The notes beneath the pieces were generated by a model. It was not told the origin of the DNA, made no database searches, and saw only the letters and a list, made by a program, of their open reading frames with translations. From Bacteroides sp. MSB163 (GTDB lineage: Bacteria; Bacteroidota; Bacteroidia; Bacteroidales; Bacteroidaceae), in assembly GCF_036416795.1 (NCBI RefSeq), contig NZ_CP143867.1, positions 4,704,001 through 4,768,000 on the forward strand: a stretch of DNA of 64,000 nt, read 5' to 3'. Each line of letters opens with the position of its first letter. Position 1 is the stretch's first letter. The position numbers were made by a program, and so were the translations under genes. Positions 26,903 through 36,431 of this stretch are shown one piece after another.

Positions 26903-27604
26903 ATGAAAACTAGATTTTTATTATTTGCCGTATTTCTATTGGTTTGCAGCACTGCATTCAGTCAGGAGGCTGATAATGCGAAGTATATCGAAGTTACCGG
27001 AACTTCGGAAATAACTCTTGTACCCGACGAGATTCATTATCTTATCGAGATTAAAGAATATTGGGAAGAGGAATTTGACGGAAAGTCCAAACCGGAGAAT
27101 TATCGGACTAAAGTGCCATTGATCGGAATAGAGAGAAATTTGAGAGCTGCCTTGCGAAAGATTGGGATTCCGGAAGACGCCATCCGTACACAAGAGGTAG
27201 GTGATTATTGGCGTGAACGCGGATTTGAATTCCTGGTATCTAAACGGTTTGATATTACGTTGACCGATTTTAGTCAGATTGATGAGATTCTAAAGGTTAT
27301 TGATACGAAAGGCATCAGCTACATGCGCATCGGAGAACTGAAGAATAAAGATATGCAGGTTTATCGGCAACAAGGTAAGATAGAGGCACTGAAAGCTGCA
27401 CAAAAGAAAGCAGGATATTTGGTGGAAGCATTAGGCAAACGCCTGGGAGATGTCATCCGCATTGTCGAACCGCAGGAAAGTGCAGGTTATCCCCGGTATT
27501 TTGCAGCTCAGAGCAATGTGAGTTCATCACAGTCAGAAGCTTACGATGCTTTCCGTACGATAAAACTGAATTATTCGATGCTGGTGAGATTCGAGATAAA
27601 GTAG
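26903..27604 (+). CDS. SIMPL (DUF541) domain periplasmic protein
   Basis: A 233-residue secreted protein with signal peptide MKTRFLLFAVFLLVCSTAFS. The SIMPL/DUF541 pattern follows: IEVTGTSEITLVPDEIHYLI near the N-terminus, then alternating strands, and the conserved C-terminal helix EALKAAQKKAGYLVEALGKR, followed by LGDVIRIVEP. Family members (for example YggE) are linked to oxidative-stress tolerance, but the activity is unknown. It is a monocistronic unit about 70 bp upstream of the toxin-antitoxin pair, which has its own promoter. Confidence 0.88.
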   Translation: MKTRFLLFAVFLLVCSTAFSQEADNAKYIEVTGTSEITLVPDEIHYLIEIKEYWEEEFDGKSKPENYRTKVPLIGIERNLRAALRKIGIPEDAIRTQEVGDYWRERGFEFLVSKRFDITLTDFSQIDEILKVIDTKGISYMRIGELKNKDMQVYRQQGKIEALKAAQKKAGYLVEALGKRLGDVIRIVEPQESAGYPRYFAAQSNVSSSQSEAYDAFRTIKLNYSMLVRFEIK

Positions 27605-27624
27605 AAATAAAAAGATTTATTTCT

Positions 27625-27655
27625 TTTGTTACTGTGGCATTAAAGTGTAACTTTG
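27625..27655 (+). promoter_or_regulatory. Promoter of the toxin-antitoxin pair
   Basis: TTTG at 27625-27628 and TAACTTTG at 27648-27655 with 19-bp spacing fit the Bacteroides consensus. It lies 16 nt before the ATG at 27672. Confidence 0.6.
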
Positions 27656-27671
27656 TACAAAACGTTATGTT

Positions 27672-28043
27672 ATGGGAAAAGTAAAAGAGCCAGCTGCAAC
27701 TTACTATAGCCGTCCGATGCTGAATGCCTTGCGCAATCACATAAAAGACAGAATAGAACAAATGGACGATGCCGTGCTATTGTCTAAAATCAGCAGCATG
27801 CTCGATAAAGATGAGGAAAGCTTTGAGGAGCGTTATCAACGTGCCAAAGAATTTGCATATACACATCTTGACAGGGAATTTGCAGAAGAACTTGAAAAAG
27901 AGAATTTTCTGATAGGCAAACCTATACCCTGCCAATATACTGATGAGGAATTTGAAAAAGAATCAAAACAGTCAGAAGCAAGCGGTATTGCTACTGATGA
28001 AGAAGTAAAAGCCGCTTTCAATTTATGGCTGAACTTAAAGTAA
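27672..28043 (+). CDS. Putative antitoxin of a ParE-type module
   Basis: A 123-residue acidic protein (MGKVKEPAATYYSRPMLNAL onward) rich in Glu and Lys with no membrane segment. It overlaps the downstream ParE-like gene by 19 nt, the usual antitoxin-first arrangement. The start does not look like a standard ribbon-helix-helix or Phd fold. A helical domain (RNHIKDRIEQMDDAVLLSKI, then SSMLDKDEESFEERYQRAKE) may bind DNA or the toxin. The assignment rests mainly on gene order. Confidence 0.65.
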   Translation: MGKVKEPAATYYSRPMLNALRNHIKDRIEQMDDAVLLSKISSMLDKDEESFEERYQRAKEFAYTHLDREFAEELEKENFLIGKPIPCQYTDEEFEKESKQSEASGIATDEEVKAAFNLWLNLK

Positions 28044-28315
28044 TCTGGACAAAGCGGGCACTTGCCGTATTTCAAAAGACTGCATATTGGTATGCTGCAA
28101 ATCTGGGAATACAATTCGCTGTCACCTTTGCAAAGAATGTAGATGAAGCGATGCACAAGATTTTATTAATGCCCACTGTTGGCCAGCTCGAAAAACGTGG
28201 AAAAGACAAGGAATATAGGTCTATTCTATCTCATCCTCTATGTAGAATTTATTATTGGTACAATAATACGGAAATACATATTGTCAGGCTACGTTTTAAT
28301 AAAATGAATAAATAA
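28025..28315 (+). CDS. RelE/ParE superfamily toxin
   Basis: A 96-residue basic protein with the ParE-like pattern: IWTKRALAVFQKTAYWYAAN at the N-terminal strand and helices, then MPTVGQLEKRGKDKEYRSIL, and the C-terminal strands CRIYYWYNNTEIHIVRL ending in RFN. ParE toxins act on DNA gyrase; RelE toxins cleave mRNA on ribosomes. The lack of clear RelE catalytic residues favours ParE-like, but this cannot be settled. Coupled to the upstream antitoxin gene. Confidence 0.8.
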   Translation: MAELKVIWTKRALAVFQKTAYWYAANLGIQFAVTFAKNVDEAMHKILLMPTVGQLEKRGKDKEYRSILSHPLCRIYYWYNNTEIHIVRLRFNKMNK

Positions 28316-28325
28316 TCCGATTGTT

Positions 28326-29858
28326 TTATTTTTTCATCCTTACCTCATACAAGTCGTTTCTCCTGTCTTTCAGATTACGCACACTGCCGTAAGTATGCAA
28401 TTCATTCAATAAATCCAGATCCACATCGGATACCAGTATCATTTCTGTATTCGGTGTGGCTTCTGCACGCTTGCCATCCGTCGGGAATGCAAAGTCGCAG
28501 GGAGTAAATACACCTGACTGTGCATACTGAATATCCATATTGTGCACACGCGGAAGATTACCTACACTACCGGCAATGACAACAAAACATTCATTTTCGA
28601 TGGCACGGGCATGGGCGCATACCTTTACACGCGAGTAAGCATTTTGCGTATCCGTCAGGAAAGGAACGAATAAAATCTGCATACCCTGGTCTGCCATAAT
28701 ACGGGATAATTCCGGAAATTCCACATCATAGCAAATCAGTACGCCGATCTTAGCACAGTCCGTATCAAATGTCTGCAAAGCCTTTCCGCCACTTAATCCC
28801 CAGCTTTTTATTTCATCGGGTGTGACGTGCAACTTCTCATACATCTCAAAACTACCATCGCGGCGACAAAGGAAACCTACATTATACAAAAGTCCATCCT
28901 CTTTAATGAGCGGCATGCTACCCGTAATGATATTGATGTTGTAACTGATAGCCAACTTTACAAATCGTTCTCTAATTTCCTCTGTATAAGCCGCCAGTCC
29001 GCGAATAGCCTGTGACTCCCCTTCATTATTGAATTTTGCCATCAGCGGAGCATTGAAGTATTCGGGGAAAAGAATGAAGTCACTCTTATAATCGGATACG
29101 GCATCCACAAAGAATTCTACCTGTTCAAACAGGTCATCCAGTGTCTGATAACTACGCATCTGCCACTGCACCAATCCTACGCGCACGGTTGTTTTCGGTG
29201 CAATATATTCTTCTGTGGGCTCCTGATAGTAAATGTTATCCCATTGCAGCAGACAAGCATAATGCCTGGATTCCTCGTCATTCGGCAGATAATTGCGCAT
29301 CACCTTGCGTACGTGGAAGTCATTGGAAAGTTGAAAGGTCAATACAGGATCGAATATTTCTTTCTGCTTTACCTTATCTATATACTCTTTCGGACGAATC
29401 TGATCCGAATACTTATAATAGTTGGGAATACGCCCGCCGAACATAATAGCTTTCAGGTTCAGAGTTTCGCAAAGCTCCTTGCGGTATTCGTACATACGGC
29501 GTGCCAGGCGAAGTCCACGGTATTGGGGATGAATAAAGACTTCAATACCATATAATATATTGCCTTTAGGGTTATGGGTATTGAAGGTTTCTTTACCCGT
29601 CACCTGTGCGTAAGTATGATCGTTCTTCACATCATCGTAATTCACAATGATGGAAAGGGCGCAGCCGACAATCTTTTCGTCTACCACGGTTACAATCTGT
29701 CCTTCGGGGAAAATTCGGATGAGTTTTTCAATTTGTTTGTGTGTCCAAAACACATCGCTGCCATCCGTATATACACGGGTGAATGACTGCGCCAGTTGCT
29801 CGTAGTCTTCTATCTGTAAATTACGCAACTGTACTTTGTTGATTTTCAATGAGTCCAT
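28326..29858 (-). CDS. GNAT acetyltransferase fused to a nitrilase-type amidohydrolase
   Basis: A 510-residue two-domain protein. Residues ~5-200 are a GNAT domain, with YGIEVFIHPQYRGLRLARRM as the acetyl-CoA-binding region (Q/R-x-x-G-x-x motif variant). Residues ~225-500 are a carbon-nitrogen hydrolase. Its triad is visible: Glu in LFPEYFNAPLMA, Lys in YEKLHVTPDE and Cys in VLICYDVEFPE. The fusion is known in many bacteria, but its substrate is not defined. It could acylate and hydrolyse an amide of the same compound. A TACCTTTG promoter is at 29902-29895. Confidence 0.9.
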   Translation of the reverse strand: MDSLKINKVQLRNLQIEDYEQLAQSFTRVYTDGSDVFWTHKQIEKLIRIFPEGQIVTVVDEKIVGCALSIIVNYDDVKNDHTYAQVTGKETFNTHNPKGNILYGIEVFIHPQYRGLRLARRMYEYRKELCETLNLKAIMFGGRIPNYYKYSDQIRPKEYIDKVKQKEIFDPVLTFQLSNDFHVRKVMRNYLPNDEESRHYACLLQWDNIYYQEPTEEYIAPKTTVRVGLVQWQMRSYQTLDDLFEQVEFFVDAVSDYKSDFILFPEYFNAPLMAKFNNEGESQAIRGLAAYTEEIRERFVKLAISYNINIITGSMPLIKEDGLLYNVGFLCRRDGSFEMYEKLHVTPDEIKSWGLSGGKALQTFDTDCAKIGVLICYDVEFPELSRIMADQGMQILFVPFLTDTQNAYSRVKVCAHARAIENECFVVIAGSVGNLPRVHNMDIQYAQSGVFTPCDFAFPTDGKRAEATPNTEMILVSDVDLDLLNELHTYGSVRNLKDRRNDLYEVRMKK

Positions 29859-29894
29859 AATGTCTCTTTTTTATACCAAAAGTTAAATCCGCTG

Positions 29895-29902
29895 CAAAGG
29901 TA
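29895..29902 (-). promoter_or_regulatory. -7 promoter element for the GNAT-nitrilase gene
   Basis: Reads TACCTTTG on the minus strand, 37 nt upstream of the ATG at 29858. Confidence 0.5.
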
Positions 29903-30019
29903 CGGTTTAAACTTATACATTGTCTCCCGGAATGCACATTTTTGTGAGAGACTGATTTTGCAATAAAAAAAGAAATGAGGATTTAACACTTTAGGAATAA
30001 GAGTATTTTGCTTTTTTTA

Positions 30020-30027
30020 TACTTTTG
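30020..30027 (+). promoter_or_regulatory. -7 promoter element for the TonB receptor gene
   Basis: TACTTTTG, 51 nt upstream of the ATG at 30078. No -33 box at consensus spacing was seen. Confidence 0.45.
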
Positions 30028-30077
30028 CATCGTTTTCTACAACTTTCAGTTTATTTCTTACTTAAATTTTAAAAATC

Positions 30078-33000
30078 ATGGCTAAAAAGATGTTATTCCT
30101 GGTTGTGCTTTTGTTTTCCCTTACAGGAATGCTCAAGGCACAGGTAACTACTGCCGGAATGAGTGGTAAAGTGATGGCTGACGAAGAATCTGTCATCGGC
30201 GCTACGGTTGTAGCCGTACACGAACCTTCCGGAACCAGTTACGGTACTGTTACCAATGTAGACGGACGTTTCAGTCTGCAAGGTATGCGCTCCGGTGGTC
30301 CTTACAAGGTGACGGTATCTTACATCGGTTATCAAACGGCAATCTATACAGGTATCCAGCTGCAACTGGGTGAAACTTATTCATTGAATGTAACCCTGCA
30401 CGAAGCTTCGGAATTATTGGGAGAAATCACTATTACGGCCAGTAAGTCAAAGTTCAGTGCTGAAAAAACGGGAGCTACTACCAATATTTCTTCTGAACAG
30501 CTCACCACATTGCCCAGCATTAACCGCAGTATCAGCGACTTTACCCGCATTTCCCCGTATGCTTCAGGAAACTCCTTTGGCGGCCGTGACGGACGTTCCA
30601 ATACGTTCACGGTAGACGGTGCGAATATGAATAACAACTTCGGTCTGTCGTCTGATTTGCCCGGAGGTGGAAATCCTATTTCGCTGGATGCCATTGATGA
30701 AGTGCAGGTAGTGATTGCCCCATACGATGTACGTCAGGCAAACTTTATCGGTGCAGGTATCAATGCCATTACGAAATCGGGTACAAACGCTTACAGAGGT
30801 AGCGCTTATATGTACTTCAACAATGAAGTGATGCGCGGTAACAAAATTGGCAATACTGATTTCGGTGTGCGTGCCGAAGAGTCCAAGACTGTTTACGGTG
30901 CTACATTGGGCGGTCCTATCATTAAAGACAAGCTGTTCTTCTTTGCAAATGTAGAGTATGAAAAGAGTCCGCAGCAAGTAATTACATGGCGTGCGGCAAG
31001 AGAAGGAGAAGACCCGAATAACTCCACTATTTCACGCACTACGGAAGCAGATCTGGCGGAATTCTCCCAGATGCTGAAAGACAAATACGGATACAATACC
31101 GGTTCATTCACAGATTTCCCAGCCGATGTCACTAACCTGAAATTATTAGGCCGTATTGACTGGAATATCAATCAGGGAAATAAGTTGAGCGTACGCTATA
31201 ACTTTACCAATAATAAAACCTGGAACGCACCCAATGGAAGTTCGGGAAATACCGGGTATCGTTTGGCATACAACCGTGTTTCGGCCTACTCCATGTCTTA
31301 TGCAAACTCTTGCTATTCTTTGCAGAATATTGTAAACTCGGCTACTGCCGAATTGAACAGCCGTTTCTCTTCCAACGTTTCCAATCAGCTGTTGTTTACA
31401 TACAGTGACATGAAAGATGAACGCGATACGAACTCCAGCCCCTTCCCTTTCATTGATATTATGGCCGGATACTACGAAAACGGTAATCAGATATTAGAGC
31501 CTTACATGACTGCCGGTTACGAATTGTTTACCTATAACAACCTGGTGAAAAATACGGTTATGACTATTGTGGATAACTTCACCTATTACCTGGGAGCTCA
31601 TAAATTAACGGCAGGTATCAGCTACGAACGTCAGAAAGCCGGAAACTCATACATGCGCAACGGAACCGGATATTATCGTTATTCCAGTTTCGAGGATTTC
31701 AAAAATGGAGCTGCACCCGAATCGTTTGCCTTGGCTTATGGGTACAATGGTAATACAAAACCTTCTGCGGACGTGAAATTCGGTCAGTTGGGTGTTTATC
31801 TGCAAGATGAATGGAACATACGCGATAACTTTAAATTGACTGCCGGTATACGTATGGATAATCTCAGCTTCCTGAATGATATTATGCGTAATCAGGCTAT
31901 CTATAATCTGGACTTCAACGGTATGCATATTGATACGGGTGCATGGCCCGATAGCAAACTGCAATTCTCACCGCGTGTAGGTTTCACCTGGGATGTGTTC
32001 AATGATAAGACATTAAAAGTGCGTGGTGGATCAGGATTCTTCACCGGACGTATTCCTTTGGTGTTCTTTACCAATATGCCTACCAACTCGGGTATGATTC
32101 AAAATCTGGTAAGTATTACGACCAGATATAAGGATGGTGTTGTAACCAGTCGCGATCCCCGCCTGGATTTGCTGAAAGGTACTATGATAACGGATGTAAA
32201 CCAGATGATTTCCACATTGGGACTTCCTGCCACCATCAGTCCGGAAGAAGGTGTATTGCCAAGCTCCATAGTGGGCATCGATCCGGACTTCAAGATGCCG
32301 CAAGTCTGGAAAACCTCATTAGCTTTGGATTACCAGCTGCCTGTATCTTTCCCGCTGACGGTTACACTGGAAGGAATGTTCTCTAAGGATATCAATGCGG
32401 TGCGCCAATACAACTACAACGTGCAGGCTCCGGATAAAGATACATGGTCACGTTTTAACGGACCGGATGATCGTTACATCTATCCCGAAAACTTCCTGCA
32501 ACACACGAATATTAGTAGCGCGAATGTATTAACAAACACTTCTAAAGGTTGGGGATGGACAGGTAACATTACCGTAATGGCAGAACCCGCCAAGAATGTA
32601 AATATTATGGCAGCCTATACTCATACCGAATCAAAGGAAATCAGTGGTATGCCTGGTTCGGATGCTAACTCCGCCTGGACAAACGTTCCATCCATCAACG
32701 GACCGAACAGCTCGGGACTCATGCGTTCGCAATATGTCACTCCCAACCGTGTAGTTGCTTCCATCAACTGGCGCGTACACTTAAATAAGAAAACATCTTC
32801 AAATTTCAGCCTCTTTTATAGCGGATATTCATCCAGTGGCTATAGCTTTATGTACTCTAATGATATGAATGGCGATGGCGTAACCAATGACCTTATTTAC
32901 ATTCCGAAGACTAAAGATGAAATCAAGTTCACGAGTGCCGAAGATGCAGACGCTTTCTGGAAGTTCGTGAGTCAAGACCCTTATCTGAAGAAGCATAAAG

Positions 33001-33353
33001 GCGAATATGCCGAAGCTTATTCTGCACGTGCTCCCTGGGTACACCGCTTTGATTTCCGTTGGAGTCGCGACTTCTTCGTGAAGATTGGCAAAACTAAGAA
33101 TACGCTGCAACTCAGCCTGGATATCCTGAATATAGGTAACTTACTGAACAGTAAATGGGGTGTAACGAAAAACATGTCCGGCGCTAATGGCGGACGAATT
33201 CTGACCTATAAGGGTAAGGATGAGAGCAACACTCCTATCTTCTCTATGTACAAAGATAGTGACGGTAATTATCCTACCGAAAGCTTCACCCGAAACTTGA
33301 ATTACAGCGAATGTTGGAAGCTTCAGATCGGTCTGCGATACGTATTCAATTAA
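30078..33353 (+). CDS. Oar-like TonB-dependent outer-membrane receptor
   Basis: A 1091-residue protein with a signal peptide (to about KAQ at residue 22). A carboxypeptidase-regulatory-like domain follows at about 25-115 (VIGATVVAVHEPSGTSYGTV, then VDGRFSLQGM). The plug domain is next (LPSINRSISDFTRISPYASG, TVDGANMNNNFG, IDEVQVVIAPYDVRQANFIG). A long beta-barrel ends in LQIGLRYVFN. No SusD-type gene follows, so it is a stand-alone Oar-like receptor and not part of a polysaccharide-utilisation locus. The ligand is unknown. It is followed by a strong terminator. Confidence 0.92.
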   Translation: MAKKMLFLVVLLFSLTGMLKAQVTTAGMSGKVMADEESVIGATVVAVHEPSGTSYGTVTNVDGRFSLQGMRSGGPYKVTVSYIGYQTAIYTGIQLQLGETYSLNVTLHEASELLGEITITASKSKFSAEKTGATTNISSEQLTTLPSINRSISDFTRISPYASGNSFGGRDGRSNTFTVDGANMNNNFGLSSDLPGGGNPISLDAIDEVQVVIAPYDVRQANFIGAGINAITKSGTNAYRGSAYMYFNNEVMRGNKIGNTDFGVRAEESKTVYGATLGGPIIKDKLFFFANVEYEKSPQQVITWRAAREGEDPNNSTISRTTEADLAEFSQMLKDKYGYNTGSFTDFPADVTNLKLLGRIDWNINQGNKLSVRYNFTNNKTWNAPNGSSGNTGYRLAYNRVSAYSMSYANSCYSLQNIVNSATAELNSRFSSNVSNQLLFTYSDMKDERDTNSSPFPFIDIMAGYYENGNQILEPYMTAGYELFTYNNLVKNTVMTIVDNFTYYLGAHKLTAGISYERQKAGNSYMRNGTGYYRYSSFEDFKNGAAPESFALAYGYNGNTKPSADVKFGQLGVYLQDEWNIRDNFKLTAGIRMDNLSFLNDIMRNQAIYNLDFNGMHIDTGAWPDSKLQFSPRVGFTWDVFNDKTLKVRGGSGFFTGRIPLVFFTNMPTNSGMIQNLVSITTRYKDGVVTSRDPRLDLLKGTMITDVNQMISTLGLPATISPEEGVLPSSIVGIDPDFKMPQVWKTSLALDYQLPVSFPLTVTLEGMFSKDINAVRQYNYNVQAPDKDTWSRFNGPDDRYIYPENFLQHTNISSANVLTNTSKGWGWTGNITVMAEPAKNVNIMAAYTHTESKEISGMPGSDANSAWTNVPSINGPNSSGLMRSQYVTPNRVVASINWRVHLNKKTSSNFSLFYSGYSSSGYSFMYSNDMNGDGVTNDLIYIPKTKDEIKFTSAEDADAFWKFVSQDPYLKKHKGEYAEAYSARAPWVHRFDFRWSRDFFVKIGKTKNTLQLSLDILNIGNLLNSKWGVTKNMSGANGGRILTYKGKDESNTPIFSMYKDSDGNYPTESFTRNLNYSECWKLQIGLRYVFN

Positions 33354-33382
33354 AGATTCCGAACTTATATTTATCAAAAAAG

Positions 33383-33419
33383 AAAAGGTGCAACCTAAAC
33401 ATACCGGTTGCACCTTTTT
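33383..33419 (+). terminator. Rho-independent terminator of the TonB receptor gene
   Basis: A 13-bp perfect stem (AAAAGGTGCAACC / GGTTGCACCTTTT) with a 10-nt loop runs into a T tract. It lies between convergent genes, so it may work for xylE too. Confidence 0.85.
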
Positions 33420-33450
33420 GCATTTATAAGATATTAAAGGAGAGAGAATT

Positions 33451-34902
33451 TTATTTGTTTTTTCTCCAGAGTTTACTCATGTCTTCCAGAGTCTTGCCCT
33501 TCGTTTCGGGTACCCAACGCCAAACAAAGAAGGCGGCTGCAACGCAGATGATGCCATACAAGCTGTATGCGAACATCGGACTGAAGTCGTACAGTGCCGG
33601 GAACGTGGACGATACAATATAATTGAATATCCATTGGAAAGCTACCGCAATGGCCACAGCTTTACCACGAATGGTATTCGGGAAGATTTCAGAAATCAAT
33701 ACCCAGCAAATCGGTCCCCATGACATCATAAAGAAAGCTGCGTATACAATTACGGAAAATACCGGAAGAATACCCTTGATTCCCATGCTGTCGCACATTG
33801 CCACTGCAAATGCACCTACCGCCATACCAATAGAACCGATAATCAGCAACGGCTTGCGTCCGAAACGGTCTACAGTAAAGATGGCTACAAGCGTAAATAC
33901 AATGTTTACAATACCCATGATAACAGTTTGCATCATGCCACCGCCTTCAGCACCTGCACTTTCGAAAATACGCGGAGCATAGTATAATACTGCATTAATA
34001 CCAATAGCCTGTTGGAATACGGAAAGCATGATACCGATAACGATAACTGCCACACCGTAAGAGAATAGTTTCTCTGTCTTTTCCTTGGAAGTAGCCTTGA
34101 TTTCCGCCAGAATTTCTTTTGCTTTGTTTGCACCATTCACCTTCTCCAGGATAGAGTATGCCTTTTCGTCCTGATGTACCAGCACCAGATAACGCGGGGT
34201 CTTCGGTACGAAGAAAAGAAGGAAACCAAATAATGCAGCCGGGAATGCTTCCGAACCAAACATATAACGCCAGCCGGTTTGTACGCTCCACATATCCGAA
34301 GCGGCGTTCACAGACAATATGCCTTCAGCGCTTTTATCGATAATAGGATTCGTGTGATCGCCCATAATCAGGTAGTTAACGAAGTAAACCACCAACATAC
34401 CGAAGATAATGGCAAATTGGTTACAAGATACCAGTGTTCCACGAATGTTAGAGGGCGCAATTTCTGCAATATACATCGGACATACGGCAGAGGCAAGACC
34501 TACACCAATACCGCCCAATACACGATACAAATTGAATGCGATGAGCAATTCCATGTTTGGCTCACCGTAGTTGAAGAATAAAAATTCGGGATAGTAGGAT
34601 CCCAATGCAGACAGGAAGAACAGCACGGATGCCAGTCTCAACGAATTGCGTCGTCCCAGGCGGGAAGCGAAGAAACCGGAAAGAGCACCACCGATCACAC
34701 AGCCAATGAGTGCACTGGAAGAAGTGATACCGTGCATCACCTTGTCATATTGAAAATCCGTAGCCATCAGGAAGAAAGCTTCCAAGCCCTTCTCCGCGCC
34801 CGAGATTACCGCCGTATCGTAACCGAACAGCAGGCCTCCCAAAATGGCAACGGTTGTAATAGAATATAGGTAGAGTTTACTACCATTGTTAGCATCATTC
34901 AT
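33451..34902 (-). CDS. xylE: D-xylose:H+ symporter (MFS sugar porter family)
   Basis: A 483-residue MFS transporter with about 12 membrane helices. Sugar-porter signatures are clear: FGYDTAVISGAEKGL in TM1, GRRNSLRL after TM2, YRVLGGIGVGLASAVCPMYI with AEIAPSNIRG, QQAIGINAVLYYAPRIF, DRFGRKPLL and VPETKGKTLE. Placement at the end of the xyl operon makes xylose the likely substrate. It is separated from xylA by 119 nt that contain a large hairpin (34943-35014). Confidence 0.93.
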   Translation of the reverse strand: MNDANNGSKLYLYSITTVAILGGLLFGYDTAVISGAEKGLEAFFLMATDFQYDKVMHGITSSSALIGCVIGGALSGFFASRLGRRNSLRLASVLFFLSALGSYYPEFLFFNYGEPNMELLIAFNLYRVLGGIGVGLASAVCPMYIAEIAPSNIRGTLVSCNQFAIIFGMLVVYFVNYLIMGDHTNPIIDKSAEGILSVNAASDMWSVQTGWRYMFGSEAFPAALFGFLLFFVPKTPRYLVLVHQDEKAYSILEKVNGANKAKEILAEIKATSKEKTEKLFSYGVAVIVIGIMLSVFQQAIGINAVLYYAPRIFESAGAEGGGMMQTVIMGIVNIVFTLVAIFTVDRFGRKPLLIIGSIGMAVGAFAVAMCDSMGIKGILPVFSVIVYAAFFMMSWGPICWVLISEIFPNTIRGKAVAIAVAFQWIFNYIVSSTFPALYDFSPMFAYSLYGIICVAAAFFVWRWVPETKGKTLEDMSKLWRKNK

Positions 34903-34942
34903 GATAAAAAAAGATTAGGTTGATAAATGAGTAAAAAGTGAT

Positions 34943-35014
34943 AAGGTGGTAGAGTGATAAGGGTGATAGAGTGATATCACTTTACCACTTATCACTCTAT
35001 CACCCTACCACCTT
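34943..35014 (-). repeat. Large inverted repeat between xylA and xylE
   Basis: A perfect 16-bp pairing (GGGTGATAGAGTGATA at 34961-34976 with its complement at 34990-35005) is continued by AAGGTGGTA (34943-34951) pairing with TACCACCTT (35006-35014). An 8-9-nt bulge lies on one side. It lies in the operon mRNA and has no long T tract, so it may be a processing, stability or partial-termination structure. Confidence 0.7.
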
Positions 35015-35021
35015 TATTATA

Positions 35022-36338
35022 TTAGCAATACATATTCACGATTGCTTCATACAATTCTTGCTTACCGCTGGTTTGCTTCGGTTCGCCGTTAGCTTTCGCA
35101 TAAGCTACAACATCTTCCAAAGACAATTTGCCTTCTTCGAATTCCTTACCCTTGCCACCGTCGAATGATGCGTAACGGTCAGCCAACATTTTCTTATAAG
35201 GAGATTCTTCCAGTAATTTAGCTGCACTTTCCAGAGCACGTGCCATAGCATCCATACCTGCAATGTGAGCGATGAAGATATCTTCCAGGTCGGTAGAGTT
35301 ACGACGGGTCTTAGCGTCGAAGTTAGTACCGCCATTGCCCAAACCACCGTTGCGGATGATCTGCATCATAGCCTGAGTTAGTTCGTAGTTATCGATAGGG
35401 AATTGGTCAGTATCCCAACCGTTCTGGTAGTCACCACGGTTAGCATCAATAGAACCCAACATGCCGTTGTCAACAGCTACAGCCAGTTCGTGTTCGAAAG
35501 TATGGCCAGCCAATGTTGCGTGATTAACCTCGATGTTTACTTTGAAATCTTTATCCAAACCGTGAGCTTTCAGGAAGCCGATAACAGTTTCAGTATCTAC
35601 GTCATACTGATGTTTTGTCGGTTCCATCGGTTTCGGCTCAATCAGGAAAGTACCTTTGAAGCCACGAGCACGTGCATAGTCACGAGCGATAGTCAACATC
35701 TTTGCAAGGTGTTCTTTTTCACGTTTCTGGTCAGTGTTCAGCAAAGACATGTAACCTTCGCGACCGCCCCAGAACACATAGTTCGTGCCACCCAGTTCGA
35801 TAGTAGCGTCAATAGCGTTCTTGATCTGAACAGCAGCGCGTGCTACAACGTCGAAATCAGGATTGGTAGCAGCACCGTTCATATAACGTGCATGACCGAA
35901 TACGTTAGCAGTACCCCACAACAGCTTGATATCAGTTTCAGCCTGTTTTTCTTTTGCATAAGCTACGATAGCTTTCAGATTAGCTTCATATTCTTCGATG
36001 CTTGCACCTTCAGAAATCAGGTCTACATCGTGGAAGCAATAGTATTCGATACCCATCTTCTGCATGAATTCGAAACCTGCATCCAATTTATTTTTAGCTG
36101 CTTGCAAAGCGTCAGAGTCACCATTCCAAGGGAATTGTTTCGTTCCACCACCGAATTGGTCACCACCTTCTGCGCAGAGAGTGTGCCACCAAGCCATAGC
36201 AAACTTCAACCAATCTTTCATCTTCTTACCCATGATTACCTTCTCAGCATCGTAGTAACGATATGCCATCGGGTTCATACTCTCTTTACCTTCGAATTTA
36301 ATCTTTCCTATTCCGGGAAAATACTCTTTTGTTGCCAT
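35022..36338 (-). CDS. xylA: Xylose isomerase
   Basis: A 438-residue cytoplasmic TIM-barrel enzyme converting D-xylose to D-xylulose with divalent metals. Catalytic and metal-binding segments are visible: FCFHDVDLISEG (catalytic His), WGGREGYMSLLNTD, FLIEPKPMEPTKHQYD (metal-binding Glu and Lys) and VNIEVNHATLAGHTFEHEL. GSIDANRGDYQNGWDTDQFP carries the Asp cluster. The length fits type II isomerases. It is followed by xylE and preceded by xylB. Confidence 0.96.
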   Translation of the reverse strand: MATKEYFPGIGKIKFEGKESMNPMAYRYYDAEKVIMGKKMKDWLKFAMAWWHTLCAEGGDQFGGGTKQFPWNGDSDALQAAKNKLDAGFEFMQKMGIEYYCFHDVDLISEGASIEEYEANLKAIVAYAKEKQAETDIKLLWGTANVFGHARYMNGAATNPDFDVVARAAVQIKNAIDATIELGGTNYVFWGGREGYMSLLNTDQKREKEHLAKMLTIARDYARARGFKGTFLIEPKPMEPTKHQYDVDTETVIGFLKAHGLDKDFKVNIEVNHATLAGHTFEHELAVAVDNGMLGSIDANRGDYQNGWDTDQFPIDNYELTQAMMQIIRNGGLGNGGTNFDAKTRRNSTDLEDIFIAHIAGMDAMARALESAAKLLEESPYKKMLADRYASFDGGKGKEFEEGKLSLEDVVAYAKANGEPKQTSGKQELYEAIVNMYC

Positions 36339-36393
36339 AATTTTAATTGAATTTTAAAGGGTTAATTATGTTTTGATTGTTAACTGTATTACT

Positions 36394-36424
36394 TTAATTC
36401 CCCTCGTTTTCAAAGGAGAATTAA
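36394..36424 (-). repeat. Hairpin between xylB and xylA
   Basis: TTAATTC (36394-36400) pairs with GAATTAA (36418-36424), and CCT with AGG inside. It is the second of three intercistronic inverted repeats in this operon. Confidence 0.4.
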
Positions 36425-36431
36425 GTTGGCA

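Noticed and set aside
30078..33353. SusC of a polysaccharide-utilisation locus
   Set aside because: No SusD-like gene or glycoside hydrolase follows; the sequence fits Oar-like stand-alone receptors better.
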